Of a stretch of DNA of 20,617 bases, positions 1 through 7,490 are shown piece after piece; the stretch's first letter is position 1, and each line of letters begins with the position of its first letter. A program made the translations under genes and the position numbers. Where the stretch lies: NCBI GenBank assembly GCA_937926065.1, contig CALANM010000057.1, forward strand, positions 1 through 20,617, read 5' to 3'. The notes beneath the pieces were generated by a model, which made no database searches, was not told the DNA's origin, and saw only the letters and a program-made list of their open reading frames with translations. The DNA is from an uncultured Microbacterium sp. Its GTDB lineage: Bacteria > Actinomycetota > Actinomycetes > Actinomycetales > Microbacteriaceae.

Positions 1-662
1 ATGGCGAGGCCCGCTGCCAGATAGCAGGCGAGTGCGAAGCGGACGGTCGTGCCTGCGCCGAGAACCGTCGCGATCGACGCGATGCCTGCGGCGCGGTCCG
101 CGGTGATGTCCTGCACGGCGCCGAAAGCGTGCGAGGCGACACCCCAGAGCGCGAACGCGACGATGACGGCCCACAGCGCGGGAGCCGGCTCGGCGCCCGC
201 CAGGACGAGCCCGTACACGGCAGGGGAGAGGAAGTGGATGCTGCTCGAGATCGAGTCGGCGAACGGCCGCTCCTTCAGGCGAAGCGGGGGCGCCGAGTAG
301 AACACGACGAAGAAGAGGCTCGCCCCCAGCACCAGCCACGACACGGGGGCGCCGACGACCACGAGGAACACGACGAACGGCGCGCACGAGATCGCGGCCG
401 CCCAGAGAGTCGTCCGGTGAAAGCGCCGGTCGAGGATGGAGCCGTGCGCTCCGCCCTTGCGTGGGTTGCGCAGGTCGGATTCGTAGTCGAAGACGTCGTT
501 GATCCCGTACATCGCAAGGTTGTACGGAACGAGGAAGAAGACGGTGGCGACGATCAGCACCATGTCGACCTCGCGGGCAGTGAGGAGGTAGGCGGCCGCG
601 AACGGATAGGCGGTGTTGATCCAGCTGACGGGTCGCGAGGCCAGCAGCAGGCGGCGGATCAT
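1..662 (-). CDS. crtEb: Lycopene elongase, UbiA-family prenyltransferase (partial, runs off left edge)
   Basis: Membrane prenyltransferase predicted to add C5 units from DMAPP to the ends of lycopene, giving a C50 carotenoid precursor. I translated 220 residues from the ATG at 662; the family is usually near 290, so the C-terminus lies beyond base 1. The first Asp-rich UbiA motif is seen as NDVFDYESD at residues 55-63, and a second DxxxD-like site (QDITADRAAG) lies near residue 185. Several hydrophobic segments fit a multi-helix membrane protein. The ATG overlaps the stop of crtYf by 4 bp (ATGA), so it is probably translationally coupled as the last visible gene of the operon. A related UbiA prenyltransferase is the alternative, but the crtYe/crtYf context strongly favours CrtEb. 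Confidence 0.9.
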   Translation of the reverse strand, partial: MIRRLLLASRPVSWINTAYPFAAAYLLTAREVDMVLIVATVFFLVPYNLAMYGINDVFDYESDLRNPRKGGAHGSILDRRFHRTTLWAAAISCAPFVVFLVVVGAPVSWLVLGASLFFVVFYSAPPLRLKERPFADSISSSIHFLSPAVYGLVLAGAEPAPALWAVIVAFALWGVASHAFGAVQDITADRAAGIASIATVLGAGTTVRFALACYLAAGLA

Positions 663-973
663 GGGCGAGCCTCGGCATCCCGACGCTCCAGAAGCGTCGA
701 TACCGCGGGCACGAGGAAGGCCGCGCACAGCGGATAGGCGAAGTCCTCGATGGGGGCGAGTCCGATCCGAACGCCGCTGATGAGCTCCTCGGGGTAGGTG
801 AACAGGCCCGCCGCGATCATCAGGCTGTCGAAGACGGCGGTCAACGCCATGAGCACGATGGCCGTGACCGCCGAGGCGGCCATGCGGCGCCGGAACCCGG
901 GCTGGCGGGCGGTGGCCAGCGCCACGACCGCCGTCACGGCGATGAAGGGCAGGACGATGAGTGCGTACATCAT
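659..973 (-). CDS. crtYf: Heterodimeric C50 carotenoid cyclase subunit
   Basis: Small membrane protein of 104 residues, one half of the two-subunit carotenoid cyclase of actinobacteria that forms the end rings of C50 carotenoids. It starts with a double Met (ATGATG at 973/970) and has three hydrophobic segments. The PEELISGVRIGLAPIEDFAYP stretch (starting around residue 62) carries the P-E-D-F region typical of lycopene cyclase domain proteins. The ATG at 973 overlaps the crtYe stop, and its own stop overlaps the crtEb start, so all three are tightly coupled. Ring type (epsilon, beta or gamma) cannot be read from sequence by eye. The assignment of Yf rather than Ye rests on order and similarity to the Corynebacterium pair. 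Confidence 0.85.
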   Translation of the reverse strand: MMYALIVLPFIAVTAVVALATARQPGFRRRMAASAVTAIVLMALTAVFDSLMIAAGLFTYPEELISGVRIGLAPIEDFAYPLCAAFLVPAVSTLLERRDAEARP

Positions 974-1311
974 GAAGCGCCCTTCGGGCCGTCGCCGGCG
1001 CGAGGCGCGCGCCGCCGGAGGGCGGCGGCGTGCAGGAGCGCGGCGAGGTAGCTCAGGAAGGCGAGGAAGACCGGCTCCTCCAAGGGCAGATGCGGTGCGA
1101 GGTCGATGCCCAGCAGCAAGGGGCTGTCGCCTTTGACGAAGATCCCCGCCGCGATGCCGACGGCATCCCACACGAGGAAGAAGGCGGTGGCCGCGGCGAC
1201 GGCGAAGGCCGTGCGCGCAGGCTGCGCCCAGAACGCCAGCCGGAAATGCGCGTCGAGCAGCGCGAGGCCCGTCGCCGAGAGCGCGAGGAGCAGCAGGTAG
1301 AGACCGGGCAT
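970..1311 (-). CDS. crtYe: Heterodimeric C50 carotenoid cyclase subunit
   Basis: Membrane protein of 113 residues, the partner subunit of crtYf in the heterodimeric carotenoid cyclase. Three hydrophobic helices are visible. The central WDAVGIAAGIF segment and the later LPLEEPVFLAFLSY segment (around residues 77-90) match the lycopene cyclase domain pattern, in which the acidic Glu-Glu pair is thought to be catalytic. The ATG at 1311 lies one base from the crtI stop codon, and the gene ends in a 4-bp overlap with crtYf. Both subunits are normally needed for activity, and both are intact here. The C-terminal tail is Arg-rich and probably cytosolic. Confidence 0.85.
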   Translation of the reverse strand: MPGLYLLLLALSATGLALLDAHFRLAFWAQPARTAFAVAAATAFFLVWDAVGIAAGIFVKGDSPLLLGIDLAPHLPLEEPVFLAFLSYLAALLHAAALRRRAPRAGDGPKGAS

Positions 1312-1312
1312 G

Positions 1313-2872
1313 TCAGCGATCCGCTCCGCTCACGACACGCAGGCGACCGGGCGAGCGGTCGCCGTGCAGTCTCTTGACCACCAGCTCGGCGGAGATGAGG
1401 CACATGGGCAGCCCGATCCCGGGGAGCACGGAGCTGCCGGTGAAGTAGAGGCGATCGACCTTCTTCGACGCATTGCGAGGCCGGAAGACGGCGCTCTGGC
1501 GCAGCGTGTGCGCCAGGCCCAGTGAGCTGCCGCGCCAGATGTTCAGATCCCTGGCGAAATCGGCGGGCATGATCGTGCGGCGTACGCGAATGCGGTCCGC
1601 GAGATCCGGGATGCCGGTCCAGGCGGCGATCTGCGCGATGACGCGGTCGGCAGCTTCTTCGACGGCGGCATCCCCCGCGCGGTCGACTCCGCCGCGCCCG
1701 AGCGCGGGATCCGCGGGGATGGGGACGAGCACGAACAGATTCTCCGAGTCCGGAGGCGCGACCGTGGCGTCGGTCGCCGAGGGACGGCAGACATAGAGCG
1801 ACGCCGGGTCGGGGATTCGGGTGCGCCGGCCGAAGATGTCGGCGAAGTTCCGCTTCCAGTCGCGCGAGAAGAGGAGCGTGTGGTGCGCAAGCTGCGGGAG
1901 GGGACCGTCGACTCCGAGCAGGATGAGGAGCGCTCCGGGGCTCGGCGTGCGCCGGCGCCACCAGCGTTTCGAGTGACTGCGCAGGCGCTCGGGAAGGAGC
2001 GCCGTCTCCGTGTGGTGCAGGTCGGCGCCAGAGACGACGATCTCCGCGGTGTGGAGGGAGCCGTCGGCCAGGCGCACACCGGTCGCCGTGCGTCCGTCGA
2101 CGGTGATCTCGGTCACGGGGGACGACGTGCGGATGTCGACGCCGCGTGCCCGGGCGAGGCGCTCGACGGCGGCGATGACCTCTCTGAAGCCGCCTCGCGG
2201 GTACAGCACGCCCTCGTCGAGGTCGAGGTGGCTCATGAGGTGGTAGAGGCTCGGCGCCTCGAAGGGCGATGCGCCGAGGAAGACGGCAGGGTATCCGAGG
2301 ATCTGGCGCAGCAGCGGATCGCCGAACGACGCCGCCACCAGCGATGCGAGAGACCTTGTGAGCATCGGGAGCAGGCGCGGAAGCCGACGGACGACTTCCG
2401 GGTCGCGCAGCCCCCGGGTGGATGCGTAGGTGTCGTAGAGGAAGCGCGAGACGGCGAGCTCGTACGCGTCGGCCGCCGAGTCGAGGTACGCGTCGACGCG
2501 CGCACCCGCCCCGTGCTCGCGGGACTCGAACAGCTCGCGCACGGCGGCGCGGCCGCTCATGACGTCCAGACGGTCGCTTCGGCCGTCGACGGGCTCGGCG
2601 TAGACGCGGTAGGCCGGGCTGAGCCGCACGAGGTCGAGCTCGCGTTCCGCTGTGGTCCCCAGCAGCGAGAAGAAGTGGTCGAACACCTCAGGCATCAGGT
2701 ACCAGCTCGGGCCCGTGTCGAAGCGGAAGCCGGCCCTCTCCCACGAGCCGGCGCGCCCGCCTACGGTCGCTGCCGCCTCGAAGAGGGTGACGTCGATGCC
2801 GTCCTCCGCGAGCAGGGCAGCTGTGGCCAGGCCCGCGATGCCTCCGCCGACGACGATCGCCGTGTCCGTCAT
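1313..2872 (-). CDS. crtI: Phytoene desaturase
   Basis: FAD-dependent desaturase of 519 residues that converts colourless phytoene to lycopene. The N-terminal dinucleotide-binding motif VVGGGIAGLA is at residues 7-16, followed by the FEAAATVGGRAG segment (31-42) that completes the FAD site. The family-typical FDTGPSWYLMP follows at 51-61. Near the C-terminus the bacterial phytoene desaturase signature is present as YFTGSSVLPGIGLPM. Length matches the usual ~500-540 residues. The ATG at 2872 overlaps the crtB stop by 4 bp. CrtI-type enzymes can make three to five double bonds, but a C50 operon with crtEb implies a four-step enzyme giving lycopene. Confidence 0.95.
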   Translation of the reverse strand: MTDTAIVVGGGIAGLATAALLAEDGIDVTLFEAAATVGGRAGSWERAGFRFDTGPSWYLMPEVFDHFFSLLGTTAERELDLVRLSPAYRVYAEPVDGRSDRLDVMSGRAAVRELFESREHGAGARVDAYLDSAADAYELAVSRFLYDTYASTRGLRDPEVVRRLPRLLPMLTRSLASLVAASFGDPLLRQILGYPAVFLGASPFEAPSLYHLMSHLDLDEGVLYPRGGFREVIAAVERLARARGVDIRTSSPVTEITVDGRTATGVRLADGSLHTAEIVVSGADLHHTETALLPERLRSHSKRWWRRRTPSPGALLILLGVDGPLPQLAHHTLLFSRDWKRNFADIFGRRTRIPDPASLYVCRPSATDATVAPPDSENLFVLVPIPADPALGRGGVDRAGDAAVEEAADRVIAQIAAWTGIPDLADRIRVRRTIMPADFARDLNIWRGSSLGLAHTLRQSAVFRPRNASKKVDRLYFTGSSVLPGIGLPMCLISAELVVKRLHGDRSPGRLRVVSGADR

Positions 2873-3720
2873 GAGGGTGACATCCGTGGTGCACGCCCGC
2901 TCAGTGCGCGCAGGGCGATGCGAGCCTTCACCGGCCGTGGCACGCTGACGCGACCTGCCGGCTCATCATCGCGCAGGCGGCGCGCCAGCTCAGCGAACAG
3001 CCCGTGTGCGGCCGTCACAGCACGGCGGCAGTCTGAGGGCAGAGCGGGGATCACCGCCGCGGCGGCATCCAGATCGCGGAATACGCGCGCGAGGACGGCG
3101 TCCCGTCGCGTGCGATCCGACAGACCCAGGTAATCGCGCCCGAGCCGTTCGGAGTCATCGGCGTGGTCGCGCAGGAAGTTGATGTCCTGGAATGCCGCGC
3201 CGAGCCTTCGGGCGCCGTCGCCGAGCTCGGGCGGGGGAGTCGTGATCCTGTCGCGTCCCGCGTTGACGAAGACCTGGAGGCACATGAGCCCCACGACCTC
3301 CGCCGAGCCGTACACGTATGCGTCGTGGGACGCGTCGTCATGCGTGGTCCGTTCGAGGTCCGTGCGCATCGACGCGAAGAACGGGCGCACGAGATCGGCG
3401 CCGATGCCGCACTCGCGGGCCGTGAGCGCGAATGCGTGCACGACGAGGTTCGCACTGAACCCTCTGGTCACGGCGGCGAGCGTGTCCGCCTCGAGTTCGT
3501 CGAGCAGGAGACGCTGCGTCTGCGGGGGCAGTCCGGCGCTGGCGGCAGCACCGTCGACGACTTCGTCCGCCACACGCACCAGTGCGTAGATGTCGCGAAC
3601 CGCGCCGCGCACGCGGGCGCCGAGCAGGCGCGTCGCGAGTGTGAACGACGTCGAGTAGTTCGAGATGACAGTGGCGGCGGCGTCGCGCGCGGAGCGGTCG
3701 TACAGGTCGCCTCCGGTCAC
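2869..3720 (-). CDS. crtB: Phytoene synthase
   Basis: Squalene/phytoene synthase family enzyme of 283 residues that joins two GGPP molecules head to head into phytoene. The first Asp-rich motif is DEVVD at 52-56, and the second is the NFLRDHADD segment at 181-189, both needed for Mg-diphosphate binding. The family pattern YVYGSAEVVG lies at 135-144. The start is GTG at 3720, chosen because it overlaps the crtE stop by 4 bp (GTGA), like the other junctions in this operon. It stands between crtE (makes its substrate) and crtI (uses its product), which fixes the role. Confidence 0.95.
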   Translation of the reverse strand: MTGGDLYDRSARDAAATVISNYSTSFTLATRLLGARVRGAVRDIYALVRVADEVVDGAAASAGLPPQTQRLLLDELEADTLAAVTRGFSANLVVHAFALTARECGIGADLVRPFFASMRTDLERTTHDDASHDAYVYGSAEVVGLMCLQVFVNAGRDRITTPPPELGDGARRLGAAFQDINFLRDHADDSERLGRDYLGLSDRTRRDAVLARVFRDLDAAAAVIPALPSDCRRAVTAAHGLFAELARRLRDDEPAGRVSVPRPVKARIALRALSGRAPRMSPS

Positions 3721-4781
3721 GGAATCCGCCTCTCGATCGCGTCGGCGAGCGATGCGAGCAGCACGACGGCACCGCGCGGGACCTCCGGCGCAGCGGCCTG
3801 CGCGCGGGCGCGGCGCAGCCGGTAGCGCACCTGCTCCTCGAGCTCCGCCCGGGCCCCGCTGGCCTCGATCTCCTTCTGCGCACGGCGGACCGCGATGGGT
3901 CCGGTGTGAGCGACCGCCAGCGCGGAGCTGACCCGGGGCCAGGCAGGGCTCTCACGTGCGAGTGCGATGAGGGGAGTGCGCTTGGACGCGCGCAGATCGG
4001 CTCCCGGATCGCGCCCGGCCTGCTGTCGCGAGCCGAAGGTGCCGATGAGGTCGTCGACGAGCTGGAATGCCAGCCCCAGGTCAGCAGCGGCGGCGGCAAG
4101 GGCGTCGTGGGCGAGCGTGCCGGCGAGCACGGCGCCGGCACGCAGAGGAGCGCGGAAGGAGTACACGGCCGTCTTGTCGTGGGCAGTCGTGAGAAGGGCG
4201 ACGGCGTCAGGGCACTCCGCGCGGGCGGCGTGCTCGGCGTCGGCGAGCTCGCCCACAGCCGACACCAGCACGGCTTCGTCGAGCACGGCGAAAAGCTCGT
4301 CTCGCTGCGGCTCCGTGACCGCGGCGCTCGCGATCAGGCGTGTGGCCTCGTAGAGGAGCAGGTCACCCGCGACCACTGATGCGGCATCGGAGACCACCGC
4401 AGTGCCGCGACCATCGGCGCCGAGCTCTCGAGCCCGTTCGCGGAAGCGCCCCGCGATGTTCGGGACGCCGCGCCGCTCGACGTCGCGGTCGATGAGGTCG
4501 TCGTGCACGAGGAAAGCGGTGTGAAGGAGCTCGAAGGCCGCTGCGACGTCCCAGAGGGCAGACCGATCTCCCGCGCCGGCGATGTCGCCGCCGAACGCCG
4601 CGAAGGAGGCCACGACGAGCGCCGGCCGCATGCGCTTGCCGTCGCTCGCGGCGGCCGAGATCGCCACGGTCAGGTGCTGTGCGCCGTCGCCGAGCGGTGC
4701 GGCACGCCGGCTGAGGCGCTCGAGTGCTCGCGCGATCGCCGCGTCGATCAAGACGCGATGGGCTTCGGGCAGCGGGATCAC
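3717..4781 (-). CDS. crtE: Geranylgeranyl diphosphate synthase (polyprenyl synthetase)
   Basis: Trans-prenyl diphosphate synthase of 354 residues that condenses IPP with allylic diphosphates to GGPP. The open frame extends further upstream, but the GTG at 4781 overlaps the idi stop (GTGA) and gives a natural N-terminus, so longer starts inside idi are rejected. Visible motifs are GKRMRP at 48-53 (IPP binding), the first Asp-rich motif HDDLID at 93-98, and the second Asp-rich region FQLVDDLIGTFG at 239-250. The DDLIG form of the second motif is common among actinobacterial IdsA/CrtE proteins. Chain length (C20 versus longer) is inferred from the carotenoid context. Confidence 0.92.
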   Translation of the reverse strand: MIPLPEAHRVLIDAAIARALERLSRRAAPLGDGAQHLTVAISAAASDGKRMRPALVVASFAAFGGDIAGAGDRSALWDVAAAFELLHTAFLVHDDLIDRDVERRGVPNIAGRFRERARELGADGRGTAVVSDAASVVAGDLLLYEATRLIASAAVTEPQRDELFAVLDEAVLVSAVGELADAEHAARAECPDAVALLTTAHDKTAVYSFRAPLRAGAVLAGTLAHDALAAAAADLGLAFQLVDDLIGTFGSRQQAGRDPGADLRASKRTPLIALARESPAWPRVSSALAVAHTGPIAVRRAQKEIEASGARAELEEQVRYRLRRARAQAAAPEVPRGAVVLLASLADAIERRIP

Positions 4782-5326
4782 GAGGCCTTCCGCCCCCGGC
4801 CACGGGAGAAGAGCTCCAACTGCTCTGCCTGGAGCACGAGCCACGGGCTGAAGGCCCAGGGCGTCGCTCGGATTCCCTCGCCAAGCTCCGCCGGGTCGAC
4901 CCAGCGGGCTTCGGCGACTTCCCGCGGATTGAGGTCGGGTTCGTCGTCGGTCGTGGCAAGGTAGACCGGGCACACTTCGTGTTCCACGATCCCGCTGGCA
5001 TCGACGGCGCGATAGCGGAACAGGGGGAGCGCCAGGCGCACGTCCCGAAGCGTGATGCCGAGTTCGTGCTCCGCGCGTCGATGCACCGCCGAAAGGACGG
5101 GCTCAGCGGGCCGCGGATGACCGCAGAAGGAGTTGCTCCAGACTCCGGGCCACGTGCCCTTGTCGAGGGCTCTGCGCGTGACGAGGGTCTCGCCACGCGA
5201 GTTGTACACATGGCAGGAGAAGGCGAGATGAAGGGCGGTGTCGGTGCCGTGAACGCTGGACTTGGGCGCCGTCCCGATCTCGCGGCCTTCGTCGTCGAGA
5301 AGGACGACGAGGTCGATAGAAGTCAT
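4778..5326 (-). CDS. idi: Isopentenyl-diphosphate delta-isomerase, type I
   Basis: Nudix-fold isomerase of 182 residues that interconverts IPP and DMAPP, supplying both GGPP synthesis and the DMAPP that CrtEb needs. The catalytic Cys region is seen as NSFCGHP (around residues 64-70). The downstream helix contains AVHRRAEHELGI, with the conserved acidic residues of the Nudix box. The catalytic YRAVDASGIVEHEVCPVY segment follows. It is the first gene of the crt operon. The ATG at 5326 has a strong ribosome site, AAAGGAG, 7 nt upstream. Type I is clear; it is unlike the FMN-dependent type II enzyme. Confidence 0.95.
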   Translation of the reverse strand: MTSIDLVVLLDDEGREIGTAPKSSVHGTDTALHLAFSCHVYNSRGETLVTRRALDKGTWPGVWSNSFCGHPRPAEPVLSAVHRRAEHELGITLRDVRLALPLFRYRAVDASGIVEHEVCPVYLATTDDEPDLNPREVAEARWVDPAELGEGIRATPWAFSPWLVLQAEQLELFSRGRGRKAS

Positions 5327-5341
5327 TCGCTTTCTCCTTTT

Positions 5342-5356
5342 GCTAGTTTATCTAGC
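5342..5356. promoter_or_regulatory. Second inverted repeat in the crt leader
   Basis: The 15-bp GCTAGTTTATCTAGC has perfect 5-bp arms (GCTAG/CTAGC). It lies just downstream of the predicted crt start site and just upstream of the idi ribosome site. It could be a second regulator half-site pair, or a small leader stem next to the ribosome site. AT-rich content stands out from the surrounding GC-rich DNA. Confidence 0.4.
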
Positions 5357-5360
5357 GAGT

Positions 5361-5396
5361 TCGAGCGATACTACAGATATCGGGAGGGGGTGTCTA
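5361..5396 (-). promoter_or_regulatory. Predicted crt operon promoter
   Basis: On the minus strand a -35 box TAGACA (5396-5391) is followed by a 17-bp spacer and a -10 box TAGTAT (5373-5368). Transcription would start near 5361, giving a leader of about 35 nt that ends in the idi ribosome site. The -35 matches TTGACA at five of six bases and the -10 fits the actinobacterial TANNNT pattern. This is a prediction by eye; no start site is known. Confidence 0.6.
5366..5382. promoter_or_regulatory. Inverted repeat overlapping crt -10 box, candidate MarR operator
   Basis: The 17-bp CGATACTACAGATATCG has 5-bp arms (CGATA/TATCG) around a 7-bp spacer. It covers the predicted -10 box and part of the spacer of the crt promoter, a typical place for a repressor. 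The neighbouring MarR-family gene starts only 18 bp away, so it is a natural candidate for binding here. Binding is inferred. Confidence 0.45.
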
Positions 5397-5400
5397 CACG

Positions 5401-5889
5401 GTGAATCAGCGATGGATCCCGCAGACCGAACGCGATGAGCTCGTGATGCAGGCGATGACCGCTGTCCGCGCCTTCTCCGACGCAATGGACCGCATGCACG
5501 GCGGACTGCGGGGCGATATGGACATGAACGCCTCCGATCTCGCTGCGCTGCGGATGCTGATCGTGAGGGAGCAGCGCGGGGAGTGGGTGTCGCCTCACGA
5601 TATCGCCGAGCATCTGGCGATCTCTACGGCGTCGACGACCAAGCTCCTGGACCGTCTGACGGCAAGCGGCCACCTCGAGCGGCGGCCTCACCCCCGGGAC
5701 CGGCGGGCCCGCATCGTCGTGCTGTCGGAGGCGGCACGTGCCCAGTTCTATCAGCACTTCGGTGAACGGCTTCGTCGCATGCGCGCTGCCATGGAGTCAT
5801 ACACCGATGACGAGCTGCGTGTGAGCGCGCGATTCCTTGCCGACATGGAGACCGCGCTCGTCAACGTCGACGACGACGTCCACGAATGA
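5401..5889 (+). CDS. crtR: MarR-family transcriptional regulator, divergent from the crt operon
   Basis: Winged-helix MarR regulator of 162 residues. The DNA-binding core is visible as SPHDIAEHLAISTASTTKLL (around residues 64-83), followed by the wing HPRDRRARIVVLSE with the DRRAR motif typical of MarR. Helices at both ends (AFSDAMDRMHG, and the acidic tail) would form the dimer interface. The start is GTG at 5401, with a G-rich GGAGGGGG ribosome site about 10 nt upstream. The gene is divergent from idi across 74 bp. In Corynebacterium glutamicum a MarR protein in the same arrangement (CrtR) represses the crt operon and is released by isoprenyl diphosphates such as GGPP. The same role is inferred here, and the symbol is by analogy. 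Confidence 0.85.
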   Translation: MNQRWIPQTERDELVMQAMTAVRAFSDAMDRMHGGLRGDMDMNASDLAALRMLIVREQRGEWVSPHDIAEHLAISTASTTKLLDRLTASGHLERRPHPRDRRARIVVLSEAARAQFYQHFGERLRRMRAAMESYTDDELRVSARFLADMETALVNVDDDVHE

Positions 5890-5934
5890 GCGGACGGCCG
5901 TGGGGCGGCAGGCGTCTGCCGCCGCGGTAAACCA

Positions 5935-5973
5935 AAGGACCCCTGACCGGATTTCTCCTGATCAGGGGTCCTT
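5935..5973. terminator. Stem-loop terminator between crtR and tRNA-fMet, usable in both directions
   Basis: Perfect 12-bp inverted repeat, AAGGACCCCTGA (5935-5946) and TCAGGGGTCCTT (5962-5973), with a 15-nt loop. On the plus strand it is followed by CTTCTTCGTT, and on the minus strand by TTTGGTTT. It is placed to end both the crtR transcript and the tRNA-fMet transcript. Confidence 0.8.
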
Positions 5974-5978
5974 CTTCG

Positions 5979-6052
5979 TTGCGGGGGCAGGATTTGAACC
6001 TACGACCTCTGGGTTATGAGCCCAGCGAGCTACCGAGCTGCTCCACCCCGCG
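5979..6052 (-). tRNA. Initiator tRNA-fMet (CAT anticodon)
   Basis: The minus strand folds into a full cloverleaf of 74 nt. It begins CGCGGGGTGGAGCAG and ends with acceptor strand CCCCGCA plus discriminator A. The anticodon CAT is complementary to 6016-6018. Initiator hallmarks are present: the first base C opposite A at position 72 (unpaired 1-72), and three consecutive G:C pairs (GGG/CCC) in the anticodon stem. The T loop reads GGTTCAAATCC. The 3' CCA is not encoded (CGA follows), as is common in actinobacteria, so it must be added after transcription. Confidence 0.95.
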
Positions 6053-6144
6053 GCACAAGACATAAGCCTAGCACGGTTTCCGAGCGGTGCCGAATCGTCG
6101 GCGTCCGGTTGCCGGGTGGCACAGCCGGGCGGGAGGATGAGGAC

Positions 6145-7473
6145 ATGGCATCCGATGAGCGGACAGACTCTTCCCGTGCAGAGTTCACGGCGCCCGCCGT
6201 CGACGACCGCGGTGAATCCGTCAACGAACGCGCCGATCGCAACTGGAGCGAGGTGCTGCAGGAGCTGCGCGTCCTCCAGACGGGCACGCAGATCCTCACC
6301 GGGTTCCTGCTCGCTCTGGCCTTCCAGCCGGCGTTCTCCGACCTCGGGGCCGGTCAGCGCACCTTCTACCTCGTGCTCGTCGTCCTGTCGGCGCTCAGCG
6401 CGATCATCGCCCTGGCTCCCGTCGCGCTTCACCGCGCGGCCTTCCGCAAGGGCATCAAGCCGCAGGTCGTCCGCTACGGTCATGCCGCGCTCATCACGGC
6501 ACTGCTGACGGTGTCGGCGCTTCTGCTGGGAGTCGTGGCGTTCGTGTTCGATGTCGTGATCGGCGACCTGGCGGCGTGGGTCGCTGCGATCGTCCTGGGT
6601 GTCGTCATCGTCGCGACGTGGCTCGCCTTCCCGGCGTGGATGCGTGCCCGCGGAGACGAGCCGATGAGCGCGGGCGCTGTGGGCCTCGCCATCGCTCAGT
6701 TCGCGCCGACCGCCGACGAGGAGGCCAATCTCACGGCGATCGCCGAGCTCGTGGCGCGCGCAGTCGCGCGGGGTGCGCGGGTCATCCTGTTCCCTGAGTA
6801 CTCCAGCTACTTCGTCGATCCGTTCGACGAGAGCCTTGCCGACCACGCGCAGCCCATCGACGGCCCCTTCGTCGAACGCCTGACCGCGATCTCGCGCGAA
6901 CACGATGCGATCGTGGTCGCCGGCCTGCTCGAGCGGGGCGAAGGACGCCGCGTGCGCAACACCGTCGTGGCGGTGAGCGCCGACGGGGTCGTCGCCCGGT
7001 ACCGCAAGCTTCATCTGTACGACGCGTTCGGCCAGCGCGAGTCCGACTGGGTCGAGCCGGGAGACATCTCCGCGCCGCAGACGTTCGAGACGGCGGGGAT
7101 GCGGTTCGCCCTCATGACCTGCTACGACCTGCGCTTCCCGGAAGTCGCCCGCGTGCTGGCAGACAGTGGCGCGGACGTCGTGCTCGTGGCAGCCGAATGG
7201 GTGCGCGGGCCTCTCAAGGAGCATCACTGGCGCACCCTCCTGCATGCCCGGGCGATCGAGAACACCCTCTACGTGGCTGCGGCCGACCACCCCCCGCCCC
7301 TCGGCGTCGGGGCGTCGATGATCGTGGACCCTCAGGGGGTCGAGATCGCGGCGATCGGAACGGTGAGCGACGTCGCGGTCGCCCACCTCGACGCCGACGC
7401 GGTCGAGCGGGTGAGGCGCGTGAATCCCGCGCTTCGCCTGCGACGCTTCGCGGTCACGCCCCGCTCGCAGTAG
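6145..7473 (+). CDS. Fusion: DUF6328-like membrane domain + nitrilase-superfamily amidohydrolase
   Basis: One continuous frame of 442 residues. Residues ~35-170 carry the actinobacterial NWSEVLQELRVLQTGTQ signature followed by four hydrophobic helices (about 50-65, 75-97, 111-137, 141-163), as in small DUF6328 proteins. Residues 174-442 form a complete carbon-nitrogen hydrolase with the Glu-Lys-Cys triad: E218 in LFPEYSS, K288 in YRKLHLYDAFG and C326 in MTCYDLRFPE. These resemble Nit-type omega-amidases and deaminated-glutathione amidases; the substrate is unknown. The start at 6145 follows GGGAGGATGAGG. With four helices both ends would be cytosolic, which suits a cytosolic amidase held at the membrane. 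An internal ATG at 6664 (residue 174) has GGAG 8 nt upstream, so a separate soluble amidase may also be made. No stop or frameshift is seen between the two parts. Confidence 0.85.
   Translation: MASDERTDSSRAEFTAPAVDDRGESVNERADRNWSEVLQELRVLQTGTQILTGFLLALAFQPAFSDLGAGQRTFYLVLVVLSALSAIIALAPVALHRAAFRKGIKPQVVRYGHAALITALLTVSALLLGVVAFVFDVVIGDLAAWVAAIVLGVVIVATWLAFPAWMRARGDEPMSAGAVGLAIAQFAPTADEEANLTAIAELVARAVARGARVILFPEYSSYFVDPFDESLADHAQPIDGPFVERLTAISREHDAIVVAGLLERGEGRRVRNTVVAVSADGVVARYRKLHLYDAFGQRESDWVEPGDISAPQTFETAGMRFALMTCYDLRFPEVARVLADSGADVVLVAAEWVRGPLKEHHWRTLLHARAIENTLYVAAADHPPPLGVGASMIVDPQGVEIAAIGTVSDVAVAHLDADAVERVRRVNPALRLRRFAVTPRSQ
6652..6666 (+). promoter_or_regulatory. Internal ribosome site and ATG for a possible separate amidase
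   Basis: GGAG at 6652-6655, an 8-nt gap, then ATG at 6664, in frame with the surrounding gene. The protein from here starts MSAGAVGLAIAQFAPT, which is exactly where a stand-alone nitrilase-superfamily protein would begin. It suggests a recent fusion of two genes or dual initiation. Confidence 0.45.
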
Positions 7474-7490
7474 ACCGCCGGGATGGGGAC

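Noticed and set aside
659..1171. Longer 170-residue version of the crtYf frame
   Set aside because: The first 66 residues are an out-of-frame reading of crtYe. The double-Met start at 973 gives the normal subunit length and an ATGA overlap.
1880..3133. 417-codon plus-strand open frame opposite crtI/crtB
   Set aside because: Antisense to two genes with clear catalytic motifs. Its own translation is low-complexity and Arg/Val/Glu-rich without motifs.
3717..4973. Longer 418-residue version of crtE
   Set aside because: The extra 64 residues overlap idi and are Pro/Arg/Gly-rich. The GTG at 4781 overlaps the idi stop as in the other junctions.
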